Both the position numbers and the translations under genes were made by a program. The notes beneath the pieces are model-generated. The model did no database searches, had not been told where the DNA came from, and saw only the letters and a list, made by a program, of their open reading frames with translations. From positions 744,001 to 808,000 of the forward strand of contig NZ_JACYFU010000001.1 of assembly GCF_014837245.1 (NCBI RefSeq): a stretch of DNA of 64,000 nucleotides, written 5' to 3'. Shown here one piece after another: positions 19,106-28,241 of the stretch. Origin of the DNA: Devosia oryzisoli (GTDB lineage Bacteria; Pseudomonadota; Alphaproteobacteria; Rhizobiales; Devosiaceae). Position 1 is the stretch's first letter. Each line of letters opens with the position of its first letter.

Positions 19106-19373
19106 CAGTAACCCCCAACGCAAGATGATCCACGTGCGGCGTGAACCTAGTCGGCGTAGCAGCCCCTGGCCAGCCGATTATTCTCCCCTTCGATAGCCCT
19201 GCACAGGGCACGGAATCTGCTCCTGCAGTAAGATTGGCCAAGCGTCCCGGCATCTCTGCAGCTCAATTGTATGATTTTTTCGTCCGCCGCCATTTCCTTG
19301 CGCGCCGGTCATGCTAGAACATCACCGAAACGGCCCTCCCGTCTGCTTCGGCGGATCAGCAAGGAACTACAAG
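19106..19373. promoter_or_regulatory. Divergent promoter region of the sugar-acid genes
   Basis: This 268-bp gap separates dgoK (leftward) from the dehydratase (rightward) and must hold both promoters. An AT-rich patch at 19265-19280 reads AATTGTATGAT followed by a run of T. AATTGTATGAT resembles half-sites seen in operators of GntR/FadR-type regulators of sugar-acid genes, but I see no convincing second half, so the assignment is weak. The AAGGA at 19361-19365 is the dehydratase ribosome-binding site. Confidence 0.45.
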
Positions 19374-21182
19374 ATGACGGCAGATACCAGCGGCACTGGC
19401 GCTCGCAAGTTGCGTTCGCGCGCATGGTTCGATAATCCAGAGAACCCAGACATGACGGCGCTCTACCTCGAGCGCTACATGAACTATGGTGTCTCCCGAG
19501 AGGAATTGCAGTCGGGCAAGCCGATCATCGGCATTGCGCAAACTGGCTCTGATCTCAGCCCCTGCAATCGTCACCACATCGTGCTGGCCGAGCGGGTTCG
19601 CGAAGGCATCCGTGAGGCGGGTGGCATTGCCATCGAATTCCCCGTCCATCCTATCCAGGAAACCGGCAAGCGCCCGACAGCCGGGCTCGATCGCAATCTG
19701 GCCTATCTGGGCCTTGTCGAAGTGCTCTACGGCTATCCCATCGATGGGGTGGTGCTGACCGTCGGATGCGACAAGACCACGCCCGCCATGCTAATGGGCG
19801 CGGCCACGGTCAACATACCCGCCATCGCGCTTTCAGTAGGTCCTATGCTCAACGGCTGGCACAAGGGCGAGCGCACCGGCTCAGGCACCATCGTCTGGAA
19901 AGCCCGGCAGATGCTCGCCGCGGGAGAGATCGACTACCCGAAGTTCATCGAACTGGTCGCGTCGTCCGCGCCATCTACCGGTTATTGCAACACCATGGGC
20001 ACGGCAACAACGATGAACTCGTTGGCCGAGGCGCTGGGCATGCAACTGCCAGGGTCGGCCGCCATCCCCGCCCCGTATCGCGATCGGCAGGAGATGGCCT
20101 ATCGCACCGGCAAGCGCATCGTCGATATGGTGCACGAGGATCTCAAGCCCTCGGACATCCTCACCAAGGAAAACTTCCTCAACGCGATCGTCGTTAACTC
20201 CGCGATCGGCGGCTCCACCAACGCGCCGATTCATATCAACGCGATTGCCCGCCACATCGGCGTCGACCTCAAGATCGAAGAGTGGCAGCAGCACGGGCAC
20301 AAGGTGCCGCTGCTCGTGAACCTGCAGCCGGCCGGCGAATATTTGGGCGAGGACTACTATCATGCCGGTGGCGTGCCGGCGGTGGTCCATGAGTTGATGA
20401 AGCAGGGCCTCATCCACGAGAACGCTCCGACGGTCAATGGCAGGTCGATCGGAGAAAACTGCCGCAACACGCCCATCGAGGACGACCGCGTCATTCGGCA
20501 CTTCGACAACCCGCTCAAGAAAGAGGCCGGCTTCCTGGTGTTGCGCGGCAATCTCTTTGACAGCGCCATCATGAAAACCAGCGTCGTCTCGCCGGAGTTC
20601 ACGGAGCGCTACCTCGCGAACCCAGAGCATCCGGGAATGTTCGAAGGCAAGGCCGTGGTGTTCGATGGTCCCGAGGACTATCATCACCGGATCGACGATC
20701 CTTCCCTGGAAATCGATGAACACACGCTGCTGTTTATGCGTGGCGCTGGCCCCATCGGCTATCCGGGTGCGGCCGAAGTGGTCAACATGCGCCCACCCGC
20801 CTATCTCATCAAGAAGGGTATCCACTCCCTCGCCTGCATTGGCGACGGGCGCCAGTCCGGCACTTCCGGCTCCCCCTCAATTCTCAACGCATCACCGGAA
20901 GCGGCGGCAGGCGGTAACCTCGCTATTCTGCGGACCGGCGATCGCGTGCGCATCGACCTCAACAAGGGCGAAGCCGACATTCTGATCTCCGATGAGGAAA
21001 TTGCGAAGCGGCGCGAGGCCTTGGCCGCTGAAGGTGGGTACAAGTATCCCAAGCACCAGACGCCCTGGCAGGAAATCCAGCGCGGACTTGTAGACCAGCT
21101 TGGGGACGGCGCAGTTCTTACCCCTGCTGTGAAATACCAGCGCATTGCGCAGACTGCCGGGCTGCCGCGCGACAACCACTGA
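19374..21182 (+). CDS. IlvD/Edd-family sugar-acid dehydratase (arabinonate/galactonate type)
   Basis: A [2Fe-2S] dehydratase converting aldonates to 2-keto-3-deoxy acids. Cluster-ligand candidates are Cys64 in DLSPCNRHH, Cys132 in [10 protein letters not shown] and Cys205 in [11 protein letters not shown]. This spacing matches, from memory, the rhizobial L-arabinonate dehydratase, which also accepts galactonate and fuconate. The C-terminus carries [22 protein letters not shown], the Ser-containing active-site block. I start at the ATG at 19374 with AAGGA eight bases upstream, giving 602 residues. It is not obviously IlvD itself or Edd. The neighbours DgoK and DgoA make galactonate the likeliest substrate. 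Confidence 0.88.
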   Translation: MTADTSGTGARKLRSRAWFDNPENPDMTALYLERYMNYGVSREELQSGKPIIGIAQTGSDLSPCNRHHIVLAERVREGIREAGGIAIEFPVHPIQETGKRPTAGLDRNLAYLGLVEVLYGYPIDGVVLTVGCDKTTPAMLMGAATVNIPAIALSVGPMLNGWHKGERTGSGTIVWKARQMLAAGEIDYPKFIELVASSAPSTGYCNTMGTATTMNSLAEALGMQLPGSAAIPAPYRDRQEMAYRTGKRIVDMVHEDLKPSDILTKENFLNAIVVNSAIGGSTNAPIHINAIARHIGVDLKIEEWQQHGHKVPLLVNLQPAGEYLGEDYYHAGGVPAVVHELMKQGLIHENAPTVNGRSIGENCRNTPIEDDRVIRHFDNPLKKEAGFLVLRGNLFDSAIMKTSVVSPEFTERYLANPEHPGMFEGKAVVFDGPEDYHHRIDDPSLEIDEHTLLFMRGAGPIGYPGAAEVVNMRPPAYLIKKGIHSLACIGDGRQSGTSGSPSILNASPEAAAGGNLAILRTGDRVRIDLNKGEADILISDEEIAKRREALAAEGGYKYPKHQTPWQEIQRGLVDQLGDGAVLTPAVKYQRIAQTAGLPRDNH

Positions 21183-21558
21183 GCGACCCGCGCAACCAGA
21201 CGCCTTCGCGAACTACCAATGCGGCCTCCTCGCCACCCAGCACTAGTTGTTGTGTGGCGAGGAGGTCAAATTGTTTGGCGACGTCTGATGCGTGGCGCAC
21301 CAAGCTGGGACGAAGGCGGATCAAGGCAAGATGTTCGACTTTGCTTCCAGCATCATCAAACCCCAAGCCTTCTGTACCCCGCATCAATGAGCATTTCCAA
21401 TGGGTCAATGAGGTCTGAAACGCCCGCCCAGCCGGCACCTTCTTGACTATTTCCGCTTCACGGTCATGTTTCCGCGGCCCCGCCGCAGTTCTTCAGATCG
21501 TCGAAGCGATGACCTCGGCCCAGCAATCCACACGATCCTGCGCTGAGCCGGAACGATC
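21183..21558. other. 376-bp gap between convergent dehydratase and lexA
   Basis: Apart from the 12-bp-stem hairpin at 21225-21265 I recognise no gene here. Minus-strand frames give short protein-like stretches (for example DLIDPLEMLIDAGYRR, then in another frame HLALIRLRPSLVRHASD) split by a frame change around 21350-21400. This could be a decayed gene fragment, or coincidence in GC-rich DNA. No known family could be assigned. Confidence 0.4.
21225..21265 (+). terminator. Hairpin after the sugar-acid dehydratase, possible terminator
   Basis: A perfect 12-bp inverted repeat, CCTCCTCGCCAC at 21225-21236 and GTGGCGAGGAGG at 21254-21265, encloses 17 nt. It lies 43 bp after the dehydratase stop. 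The following TCAAATTGTTT is only moderately T-rich, so termination is likely but unproven. Confidence 0.6.
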
Positions 21559-22275
21559 TCAGTATCGGCGCATCAGCCCCACAAGCCGGCCTTGAACTTT
21601 GACGCGATCCGGCGGGAAGATGCGAGTCTCATAGGCGGGGTTTGCGGCCTCGAGTGCGACGGTATTTCCCTTACGTCGCAGGCGCTTGAGTGTTGCTTCC
21701 TCGTTGTCCACAAGAGCGACGATAATCTCTCCAGTAGAGGCCGTGTCCTGCTTCTTGATCAGCACGGTGTCTCCGTCGAAGATGCCGGCCTCAATCATGG
21801 AATCGCCTCGGACTTCCAAGGCGTAATGTTCACCGGCCCCAAGCATTTCGGGGGGAACGGCTATGGTGTGCGAATGGGACTGTATGGCCTCGATAGGCGT
21901 ACCGGCCGCGATTCTGCCCATCACAGGAACAGATACCGGTCGAACGTAGTCTTCGTCTGTGACGCCACCCCGGGCGGGGGGCGAGGCGACCTTGCCGAGA
22001 TTCCCCTCAATCACGGATGGTTCGAAACGCGCCTTGCGCCCGCCGAGGGTCGGGTTCATCGAGTCAGGAAGCTTGACCACCTCCAAAGCTCGAGCCCGAT
22101 TGGGTAGCCGGCGGATGAAGCCGCGCTCCTCGAGCGCCGTGATCAACCGATGAATGCCCGACTTAGACGCCAGATCCAGAGCGTCCTTCATCTCGTCGAA
22201 GGACGGGGGTATGCCGCTCTCCTTCATCCGTTCATGGATGAACATGAGCAATTCGTGTTGTTTGCGCGTCAGCAT
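21559..22275 (-). CDS. lexA: SOS transcriptional repressor LexA
   Basis: LexA represses DNA-damage genes and cleaves itself when RecA is activated. The winged-helix DNA-binding domain occupies about residues 1-65. A longer linker than in E. coli follows, then the S24 peptidase domain. The cleavage site is Ala124-Gly125 in GRIAAGTP, and the catalytic pair is Ser159 (GDSMIEAG) and Lys197 (EATLKRL). The 238-residue length is typical of alphaproteobacterial LexA. Two alphaproteobacterial SOS boxes lie in the 100-bp gap upstream, so it should be autoregulated even though it follows moeA in the same direction. Confidence 0.96.
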   Translation of the reverse strand: MLTRKQHELLMFIHERMKESGIPPSFDEMKDALDLASKSGIHRLITALEERGFIRRLPNRARALEVVKLPDSMNPTLGGRKARFEPSVIEGNLGKVASPPARGGVTDEDYVRPVSVPVMGRIAAGTPIEAIQSHSHTIAVPPEMLGAGEHYALEVRGDSMIEAGIFDGDTVLIKKQDTASTGEIIVALVDNEEATLKRLRRKGNTVALEAANPAYETRIFPPDRVKVQGRLVGLMRRY

Positions 22276-22297
22276 TGGCCCCAGAACCCCAGAATCG

Positions 22298-22312
22298 GAA
22301 CATAGACGGAAC
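22298..22312 (-). promoter_or_regulatory. SOS box 1 upstream of lexA
   Basis: On the minus strand this reads GTTC-N7-GTTC (GAAC at 22298-22301 and 22309-22312 on the plus strand). This is the direct-repeat LexA operator known for alphaproteobacteria. It is centred about 30 bp before the lexA start codon. Confidence 0.85.
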
Positions 22313-22322
22313 GACTATATGT

Positions 22323-22337
22323 GTTCCATGTATGTTC
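22323..22337 (+). promoter_or_regulatory. SOS box 2 upstream of lexA
   Basis: On the plus strand this reads GTTCCATGTATGTTC, again GTTC-N7-GTTC. It lies 10 bp beyond box 1 and in the opposite orientation. Together they make a double operator in the moeA-lexA gap. Confidence 0.8.
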
Positions 22338-22375
22338 TGCAATACAGTGTCTACGCGGCTAGTGCAGCGTTCACT

Positions 22376-23578
22376 TCAGCACTGTCCGATTGGAAGGACA
22401 TCCACGAGTGTTCCCGGGGCTTGGCCTTGGTCGAATTCGGGCTGGACGATCAGGGCATCAGCCTGTGCCAGCGATGAAGTGTGGCCGCTGTCGGTCTGCA
22501 GAATGGGCTCGACCTGGAGCCCGGAAGAGGTCGCCTGAAGGCGCGCGCGCATGAAGTGGCGGCGTGCCGTGTTGGGTGGGGTGGGAGCCGCAAGGGGGAG
22601 GCGCCAAAGCGTTGGTTGCTCCATACCTAGCCAGCGACGGACAGCGGGCAGGACGAAAACGATAGCGGTAACCAATGCGGACACCGGGTTTCCCGGCAGC
22701 CCGAAGACCAGCGTTTTGCCCAGAGATCCAAACATCAAAGGCTTGCCGGGGCGCATGTTAATGCGCCAGAAATCAAGGCTCACTCCCAGCTCTTTCAACG
22801 TCTCTTGGACAAGGTCGTGCTCACCAACGCTGGCTCCCCCCGTGGTGATGACAATGTCAGGTTCGGTCGCGAAAATGCCGGCCAGCCCCGCACGCAGGGA
22901 GGTGAAGTCATCGGCCATTATGCCGTGGTCGGCGCAAGTTCCTACCAGCGGTGACAGGAGCGCAGAGATCGCCAGGCTGTTGGAGCCTACGATCTGGTCC
23001 GGTCCGAGTGGCGATCCCGGCGGCACCAGTTCGTCGCCCGTCGCTGCCAAATCGATGTGCGGGCGCCGCGCGACATTGACCGTCCCGCAATTGGCCGCCG
23101 CAGCGGCGGAGATGTGCAGCGCGTTGAGCCGCGTTCCCACCGGAAGCAAAGCCTGGCCACACGAGAAATCGTTGCCTTTTTGCCGAACGCTGTGACCACG
23201 CCGTGCGTCTGCAGTGAAGCGCACCCGATCTGCCTCGCGCACGGCCTCCTCTTGCATGATCACCGTATCGGCGCCCGCGGGAAGGGGCGCTCCCGTGAAG
23301 ATGCGGGCTGCCTCTCCAGGACCGATGGCTGCACCCATCCCTACGCCTGCCTGCGCTGTCCCGACGATCGTGAGCCAGATGCCTTCGGCAACGTCATCGG
23401 CGCGCACGGCATAGCCATCCATCGCGCTTGCGTTGAAAGGGGGCTGATCGTGACGCGCCACTACTGGAGATACGAGCACCCGACCGAGGGCCTCGTTCAG
23501 CGCAACGGTCTCGCTTGTCGGTGCCGGCACACGCGCCAGAATGGTCTCCAGCGCCTTCTCAACCGCGAGGAGACTCAT
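22376..23578 (-). CDS. moeA: Molybdopterin molybdenumtransferase
   Basis: MoeA inserts molybdate into adenylated molybdopterin to make the molybdenum cofactor. The N-terminus shows [17 protein letters not shown], and the MoCF-binding domain shows [16 protein letters not shown] followed by RPGKPLMFG and [12 protein letters not shown]. At 400 residues it is of normal length. Its start overlaps the moaC stop by 4 bp (ATGA), placing it at the distal end of the trp-moa operon. LexA follows after 100 bp but has its own promoter. Confidence 0.95.
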   Translation of the reverse strand: MSLLAVEKALETILARVPAPTSETVALNEALGRVLVSPVVARHDQPPFNASAMDGYAVRADDVAEGIWLTIVGTAQAGVGMGAAIGPGEAARIFTGAPLPAGADTVIMQEEAVREADRVRFTADARRGHSVRQKGNDFSCGQALLPVGTRLNALHISAAAAANCGTVNVARRPHIDLAATGDELVPPGSPLGPDQIVGSNSLAISALLSPLVGTCADHGIMADDFTSLRAGLAGIFATEPDIVITTGGASVGEHDLVQETLKELGVSLDFWRINMRPGKPLMFGSLGKTLVFGLPGNPVSALVTAIVFVLPAVRRWLGMEQPTLWRLPLAAPTPPNTARRHFMRARLQATSSGLQVEPILQTDSGHTSSLAQADALIVQPEFDQGQAPGTLVDVLPIGQC

Positions 23579-24054
23579 GGCTGACGGCGATAATCGCCCG
23601 ACTTGCCGCCGGACTTTTCCACGAGCGCGATATCAGTCACCGTCATGTCTCGGTCAATAGCCTTTGCCATGTCGTAAAGGGTCAACGCGGCTGTCGACGC
23701 GGCCAGGAGCGCTTCCATCTCGACACCGGTCTGCCCCGAGGTCTGCGCCGTGGCAGTAATCAGGATCGCGGTCTCTCCGTCGGCTTCTATGTCGACGCTG
23801 ACCTTGCTCAGCGCAATCGGGTGACAGAGGGGAATGAGCTCCGAAGTTTTCTTGGAGGCCATGATGCCGGCGATCCGAGCCACAGCCAAGGCGTCGCCCT
23901 TTTTGAGTTCACCGCCCAGAATTGTCGCAATGGTCTCGGGCTTCGCAATGAGCCGGGATTGGGCAACGGCGCGGCGGTCGGTGATCGCCTTGTCACCGAT
24001 GTCGACCATCTCCGCTTCGCCACGGGCGTTGAGGTGGGTAAGATGGCCGCCCAT
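23575..24054 (-). CDS. moaC: Cyclic pyranopterin monophosphate synthase
   Basis: MoaC closes the pyranopterin ring in the first stage of molybdenum cofactor synthesis. The motifs are [18 protein letters not shown] near the N-terminus, [13 protein letters not shown] and [30 protein letters not shown] tail is also typical. I choose the ATG at 24054, which overlaps the last base of trpC (TGATG) and gives 159 residues, the family norm. Linking moaC and moeA to trpC is a common alphaproteobacterial arrangement. Confidence 0.96.
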   Translation of the reverse strand: MGGHLTHLNARGEAEMVDIGDKAITDRRAVAQSRLIAKPETIATILGGELKKGDALAVARIAGIMASKKTSELIPLCHPIALSKVSVDIEADGETAILITATAQTSGQTGVEMEALLAASTAALTLYDMAKAIDRDMTVTDIALVEKSGGKSGDYRRQP

Positions 24055-24869
24055 CAGCGGACCAGTTCCGCCGCGCCCATCAGCAGGGCGCGGGTGGCGG
24101 CCACAACGTCGCTCTGGCGCATCAGGCTCTCGCCCACGAGGAACGTGCCTACGCCGCACCGCTCGTCGAGCATCCGGACATGATCGTAAGTAACGATGCC
24201 GCTCTCGCTGACCAGCAGAACGTCGTCAGGCACGCCTGCCGCGAGACGGATGGTGGTCTCAAGTGTTGTCTCGAAGGTGCGAAGGTTTCGGTTGTTGATC
24301 CCGATGAACTTGGCATCGAGTGCCAGGGCGCGATCCAACTCGATCTGGTCGTGCACCTCCACCAGCGCATCCATGCCCCATTCCTGCGCTGCGTCGAGCA
24401 GGTATCGCGCCACATCGTCGCCCACGGCCGCAAGAATGATCAGGATACAATCCGCGCCCCAGGACCGAGCTTCGGCCACCTGGTAGGTCTCGAACAGGAA
24501 GTCCTTGCGCAACACGGGCAGGCGCGTCGCGGCGCGGGCGTCGATCAGGTATCCGGGGGCGCCCTGAAAGCTGGGGCGATCGGTCAGGACCGAGAGGCAG
24601 GAAGCGCCGGCGGTTTCGTAGTCTCGCGCGATCTGCTCCGGGTCAAAATCGGATCTGATCAGCCCCTTGGACGGGCTTGCTTTCTTCACCTCGGCGATCA
24701 GTGCATAATGACCTGCCGCTCGCTTTTCCCGTATCGCACGCAGAAAGCCTCGGGGGGCTGGCTGGTCATGCGCCTGCGCCACCACTTCCGACCAAGGCCG
24801 CATGGTTTTGGCGGCGGCGATTTCCTCGCGCTTATAGGCTTCGATCTGCTTGAGTATGTCGGTCATCAC
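24054..24869 (-). CDS. trpC: Indole-3-glycerol phosphate synthase
   Basis: Converts CdRP to indole-3-glycerol phosphate in tryptophan synthesis. The TIM barrel shows [15 protein letters not shown] with the catalytic Lys, [36 protein letters not shown] and [16 protein letters not shown], ending in [11 protein letters not shown]. It is a stand-alone enzyme of 271 residues, not fused to trpF. Its start overlaps trpD by 4 bp and its stop overlaps moaC by 1 bp. Confidence 0.96.
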   Translation of the reverse strand: MMTDILKQIEAYKREEIAAAKTMRPWSEVVAQAHDQPAPRGFLRAIREKRAAGHYALIAEVKKASPSKGLIRSDFDPEQIARDYETAGASCLSVLTDRPSFQGAPGYLIDARAATRLPVLRKDFLFETYQVAEARSWGADCILIILAAVGDDVARYLLDAAQEWGMDALVEVHDQIELDRALALDAKFIGINNRNLRTFETTLETTIRLAAGVPDDVLLVSESGIVTYDHVRMLDERCGVGTFLVGESLMRQSDVVAATRALLMGAAELVR

Positions 24870-25885
24870 ATCTGTCCGTTGGACACCGCGACGAGGCGCG
24901 CGAGTGTTTCTCGGGCCTTGCCGCTGTCGATTGCCGACGCGGCCATCTCGGCGCCTTCCTTGAGCTCGGAAACGGCGTCCGCGACAATCAGCGCGGCAGC
25001 GGCGTTGAGCAGCACGATGTCGCGATAGGCGCCAGCGGCACCATCCAACAGCGCGCGGATGGCCGCGGCGTTCTCCTCCGGCGTCCCACCGAGGATGTCC
25101 TCAAGCGCGTGTTGCCGAAGTCCGGCCTGTTCCGGCCACACCTCGAAGCTGCGGAGGTCGCCGTTGGCGATTTGCCCCACGAAGCTCTTGCCCGTCACCG
25201 TCAATTCATCAAGGCCATCGCAGCCATGCACGACCCAGGCCTTGATGGCGCGGTTGGCCAACAGCGCGGCGGCCACCGGCTCCACCCATTCCTGGTCATA
25301 AACTCCCAGGACATAGCGGCGAACGCTGGCCGGGTTGGACTGCGGTCCCAGAAGATTGAACATGGTCCGCACTCCCATTTCGGCCCGCGCGGGGCCCACA
25401 TGGCGCATGGCTGGGTGATGGGACGGCGCAAACATGAAGCCGATATTCGCCTCGCGCACGCAGCGGCCGATCCCCGCGGGATCGAGATCGAGCTTGATGC
25501 CAAGCGCCTCCAGCGCCTGGGCGGAGCCGGACTTTGACGAGAGCGCCCGGTTGCCGTGCTTGGCGACGGGCACGCCCGTGGCCGCAACGACGATGGCCGC
25601 CGCCGTCGAGATGTTCAGCGTGCCGACGCCGTCGCCACCCGTGCCCACGATGTCGATGGCGTTCTCGGGCGCTTCGACCGAAATCATTTTTTCGCGCAGG
25701 ATGGACACCGCAGCAGCGATTTCGCCCACCGTCTCGCCCTTTATGCGCATGCCCATCAGAAAGGCGCCGGTCTGCGCCGGCGTCGCTTCGCCGCCCATGA
25801 TGATGCGCATGACGCTACGCATCTCCTCGCCGGTCAGGTCTTTGCCCTCGGCGATCTTGGCCAAAGCCTGCTTGATGTCCATCAT
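24866..25885 (-). CDS. trpD: Anthranilate phosphoribosyltransferase
   Basis: Transfers phosphoribose from PRPP to anthranilate. The PRPP site is [15 protein letters not shown] with [21 protein letters not shown] downstream, and the anthranilate-side residues fall in [22 protein letters not shown]. At 339 residues it is standard. It overlaps trpG upstream and trpC downstream by 4 bp each, so trpGDC are translationally coupled. Confidence 0.96.
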   Translation of the reverse strand: MMDIKQALAKIAEGKDLTGEEMRSVMRIIMGGEATPAQTGAFLMGMRIKGETVGEIAAAVSILREKMISVEAPENAIDIVGTGGDGVGTLNISTAAAIVVAATGVPVAKHGNRALSSKSGSAQALEALGIKLDLDPAGIGRCVREANIGFMFAPSHHPAMRHVGPARAEMGVRTMFNLLGPQSNPASVRRYVLGVYDQEWVEPVAAALLANRAIKAWVVHGCDGLDELTVTGKSFVGQIANGDLRSFEVWPEQAGLRQHALEDILGGTPEENAAAIRALLDGAAGAYRDIVLLNAAAALIVADAVSELKEGAEMAASAIDSGKARETLARLVAVSNGQM

Positions 25886-26481
25886 GCCGCCCTCCGGCCC
25901 TGAAAGTCACGAGCAAGGTTCAGGAAATTCTGCAGCAGCGCGTGGCCGTTTTCTGAGGCGATGCTTTCTGGATGGAACTGCACCCCATGCAGCGGCAGCG
26001 TCTTGTGCTGCATGCCCATGATTAGCCCGCCATCGGTCGTCGCCGTCACCTCCAACACGTCTGGCAAGGTTTCGGCCTTGACGATCAGCGAGTGATAGCG
26101 GGTTGCCTCGAAGCCGGCATTGAGCCCGCGAAAGATGCCCTTGCCGGTGTGGTTGATGCGGCTGGTCTTGCCGTGGAAGAGGCTCGGCGCCCGAACCACC
26201 TCGCCCCCCAAGGCCTGTCCCATGGCCTGATGCCCGAGGCATACGCCGAGCATCGGGATGGTAGTCTTGAAGCGATCGATCACTGCAAGGCAGATTCCCG
26301 CCTCGTTGGGCGTACAGGGGCCAGGGGACAGCACGATGGCCTCGAGCGCCATGGCGGCGATCTCGTCGGGCGTGATCTTGTCGTTGCGGCGCACCGTGAT
26401 GTCGGCGCCGAGTTCGCCCAGGAAATGGACGAGGTTGTAGGTGAAGCTGTCGTAATTATCGATGACGAGGGTCTTGGTCAT
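25882..26481 (-). CDS. trpG: Anthranilate synthase glutamine amidotransferase subunit
   Basis: Supplies ammonia from glutamine to TrpE. A class I amidotransferase with Cys81 in [16 protein letters not shown] and the His-Glu pair in [26 protein letters not shown] is also typical. It is a free 199-residue subunit, whereas many rhizobia have a fused TrpEG. A 221-bp repeat-bearing gap separates it from trpE, and it overlaps trpD by 4 bp. Confidence 0.95.
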   Translation of the reverse strand: MTKTLVIDNYDSFTYNLVHFLGELGADITVRRNDKITPDEIAAMALEAIVLSPGPCTPNEAGICLAVIDRFKTTIPMLGVCLGHQAMGQALGGEVVRAPSLFHGKTSRINHTGKGIFRGLNAGFEATRYHSLIVKAETLPDVLEVTATTDGGLIMGMQHKTLPLHGVQFHPESIASENGHALLQNFLNLARDFQGRRAA

Positions 26482-26510
26482 GGGGTTCCTCTTGAAGTTG
26501 GTATCCGGGT

Positions 26511-26667
26511 CATTCCCGTGCCAGCGGGAACCCCTGTTTCAGAACCAACCTCGCCATCGGTGATGACCCTGCCGGGCAATGTTCATCGTCATCACCCGGC
26601 TCGTCCCGGTGGTCCATAGGGCGTGGCCGCAGCCGTTGGATTGGCCGGACAAGCCGGGCAATGACGA
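26511..26667. repeat. REP-like palindromic intergenic element between trpE and trpG
   Basis: Two inverted repeats lie here. The first is TTCCCG at 26513-26518 with CGGGAA at 26525-26530. The second is a long imperfect palindrome with 31-nt arms at 26586-26616 and 26637-26667 around a 20-nt loop. Its arms share CGTCAT, CCCGGCT and GTCC with their complements and have only a few mismatches. The style (ATGACGA ends, CCGGGxxAAGCCGGG core) is that of dispersed intergenic repeats in alphaproteobacterial genomes, an assignment from memory. Confidence 0.7.
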
Positions 26668-26702
26668 GACCACGGTGGCCCGGTGCGCTCCGACTAGTCC
26701 GC

Positions 26703-28211
26703 TCACTGTCCCATCCTCGGTTCACCTGCGTAGCGTAGCGCTTCCTCGGCCGCGCTGAAAAGGGCCCGCGCCTTGTTCTCGCATTCGAGCTGCTCAAGCT
26801 CGGGCTGGCTGTCTGCGACGATGCCGGCGCCGGCCTGCGCGTAGAGCTTTCCATCCTTGACGATGGCCGTGCGCAGCACAATGCAGGTGTCCATGGTGCC
26901 GTCGGCCCCGAAATAGCCCACGCAGCCACCATAGATGCCGCGTCGCGACGTTTCGAGCTCATCGATGATTTCCATCGCCCGCACCTTGGGCGCTCCCGAA
27001 ACAGTGCCTGCCGGGAAGCCGGCAGAGAGCGCGTCAACGAAATCGTGCACCGGATCGAGCTCGCCCACGACATTGGAGACAATGTGCATGACGTGCGAAT
27101 AGTATTCGAGGAAGAATTTGTCCGTCACCTTGACGGTCCCGGTCTTGGCCACACGTCCGACGTCGTTGCGGCCAAGGTCGAGCAGCATCAGGTGCTCCGC
27201 CAGCTCCTTGGGGTCGCTGAGCAGTTCGTCCGCCAGTTCCTTGTCCCGGGTGGGCGTTGCGCCGCGCTTGCGGGTGCCCGCGATGGGGCGGATCGTCACC
27301 TTCCCATCCTGCACGCGCACCAGGATTTCCGGGCTCGAGCCAGCGACGGCAAAGCTGCCGAAGTCCAGGAAATACATATAGGGCGAAGGATTGGTCCGGC
27401 GCAGCGCGCGGTACAGCGCCGTCGGCGGCAGGGTGAAGTCGGCCGAAAAGCGCTGGCTGAGCACCACCTGGAAGATGTCGCCGGCCGAGATGTACTCCTT
27501 CGCGCGCGCCACCATCGCTGCGTACTCCTCGCGCGATGTGTTGCTGGTGACGGCGACGGCCTCGAGATGGGGCAGGGCAGGGGTGGCAGGCAGCGTGGTA
27601 TTGAGGCGGCTCACGGCCTCGTCGATACGGCCTTCGGCCGCCTCCAGTGCCTGGCGCCCCGACACGCCCTCGCGGACGTAGACCGGTGCGGTGAGGTACA
27701 ATTCATCCTTGAGCGTATCGAAGATGGCCAGCAGCGACGGCCGCATCAGGATGGCTTCTGGCAGCCCGAGGTCGTCGGGGTTGCTGTTGGGCAGCACCTC
27801 CATGTAGCGCACCATCTCATAGCCCAGGTAGCCATAGATGCCGGCAGATTGGGGCGGCAGCCCCTCCGGCACCTCGATGTGGCTTTCAGCGACTAGAGAC
27901 CGAAGGGCGTCGAGCGGCTTGGCGTCGACCAGGTCGAAGCTTTCCGGGTCTCGCAACGGGTTGCGATTGATGGCCGCCCCGGCGCCGTCCACCTTCAGGA
28001 TCAGGTCCGGCAGCAGCCCGATGATGGAATAGCGGCCGCGTGTGGTGCCGTCCTGCACCGACTCGAGCAGGAAGGAGTGGGTGCGACCCTCCGCTAGCTT
28101 GAGATAGGTGCCGACGGGCGTGTCGAGATCGGCTACGACGCGACGCCAGACGATCTGCGACTTGCCAGCTTCGTACTGTTGGATGAAGCGCTGGGAGAAG
28201 TCGTCGCCCAT
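26703..28211 (-). CDS. trpE: Anthranilate synthase component I
   Basis: Makes anthranilate from chorismate and ammonia, the committed step of tryptophan synthesis. The N-terminal domain has FLLESVQ, the LLES-type site linked to feedback inhibition by tryptophan. The chorismate-binding C-terminal domain has VLSQRFSADF, IRPIAGTRKRGATPTRDKEL, LLDLGRNDVGRV and AGFPAGTVSGAPKVRAMEII. At 502 residues it is full length and not fused to TrpG. It follows ppiD by only 30 bp, so there is no room for a trp attenuator leader. Confidence 0.96.
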   Translation of the reverse strand: MGDDFSQRFIQQYEAGKSQIVWRRVVADLDTPVGTYLKLAEGRTHSFLLESVQDGTTRGRYSIIGLLPDLILKVDGAGAAINRNPLRDPESFDLVDAKPLDALRSLVAESHIEVPEGLPPQSAGIYGYLGYEMVRYMEVLPNSNPDDLGLPEAILMRPSLLAIFDTLKDELYLTAPVYVREGVSGRQALEAAEGRIDEAVSRLNTTLPATPALPHLEAVAVTSNTSREEYAAMVARAKEYISAGDIFQVVLSQRFSADFTLPPTALYRALRRTNPSPYMYFLDFGSFAVAGSSPEILVRVQDGKVTIRPIAGTRKRGATPTRDKELADELLSDPKELAEHLMLLDLGRNDVGRVAKTGTVKVTDKFFLEYYSHVMHIVSNVVGELDPVHDFVDALSAGFPAGTVSGAPKVRAMEIIDELETSRRGIYGGCVGYFGADGTMDTCIVLRTAIVKDGKLYAQAGAGIVADSQPELEQLECENKARALFSAAEEALRYAGEPRMGQ

Positions 28212-28241
28212 GTCGTCTGGTTCCGTCCGGCTGGGGCCCGA

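Noticed and set aside
28212-28241. trp attenuator before trpE
   Set aside because: The gap to ppiD is only 30 bp, too short for a leader peptide and alternative hairpins.
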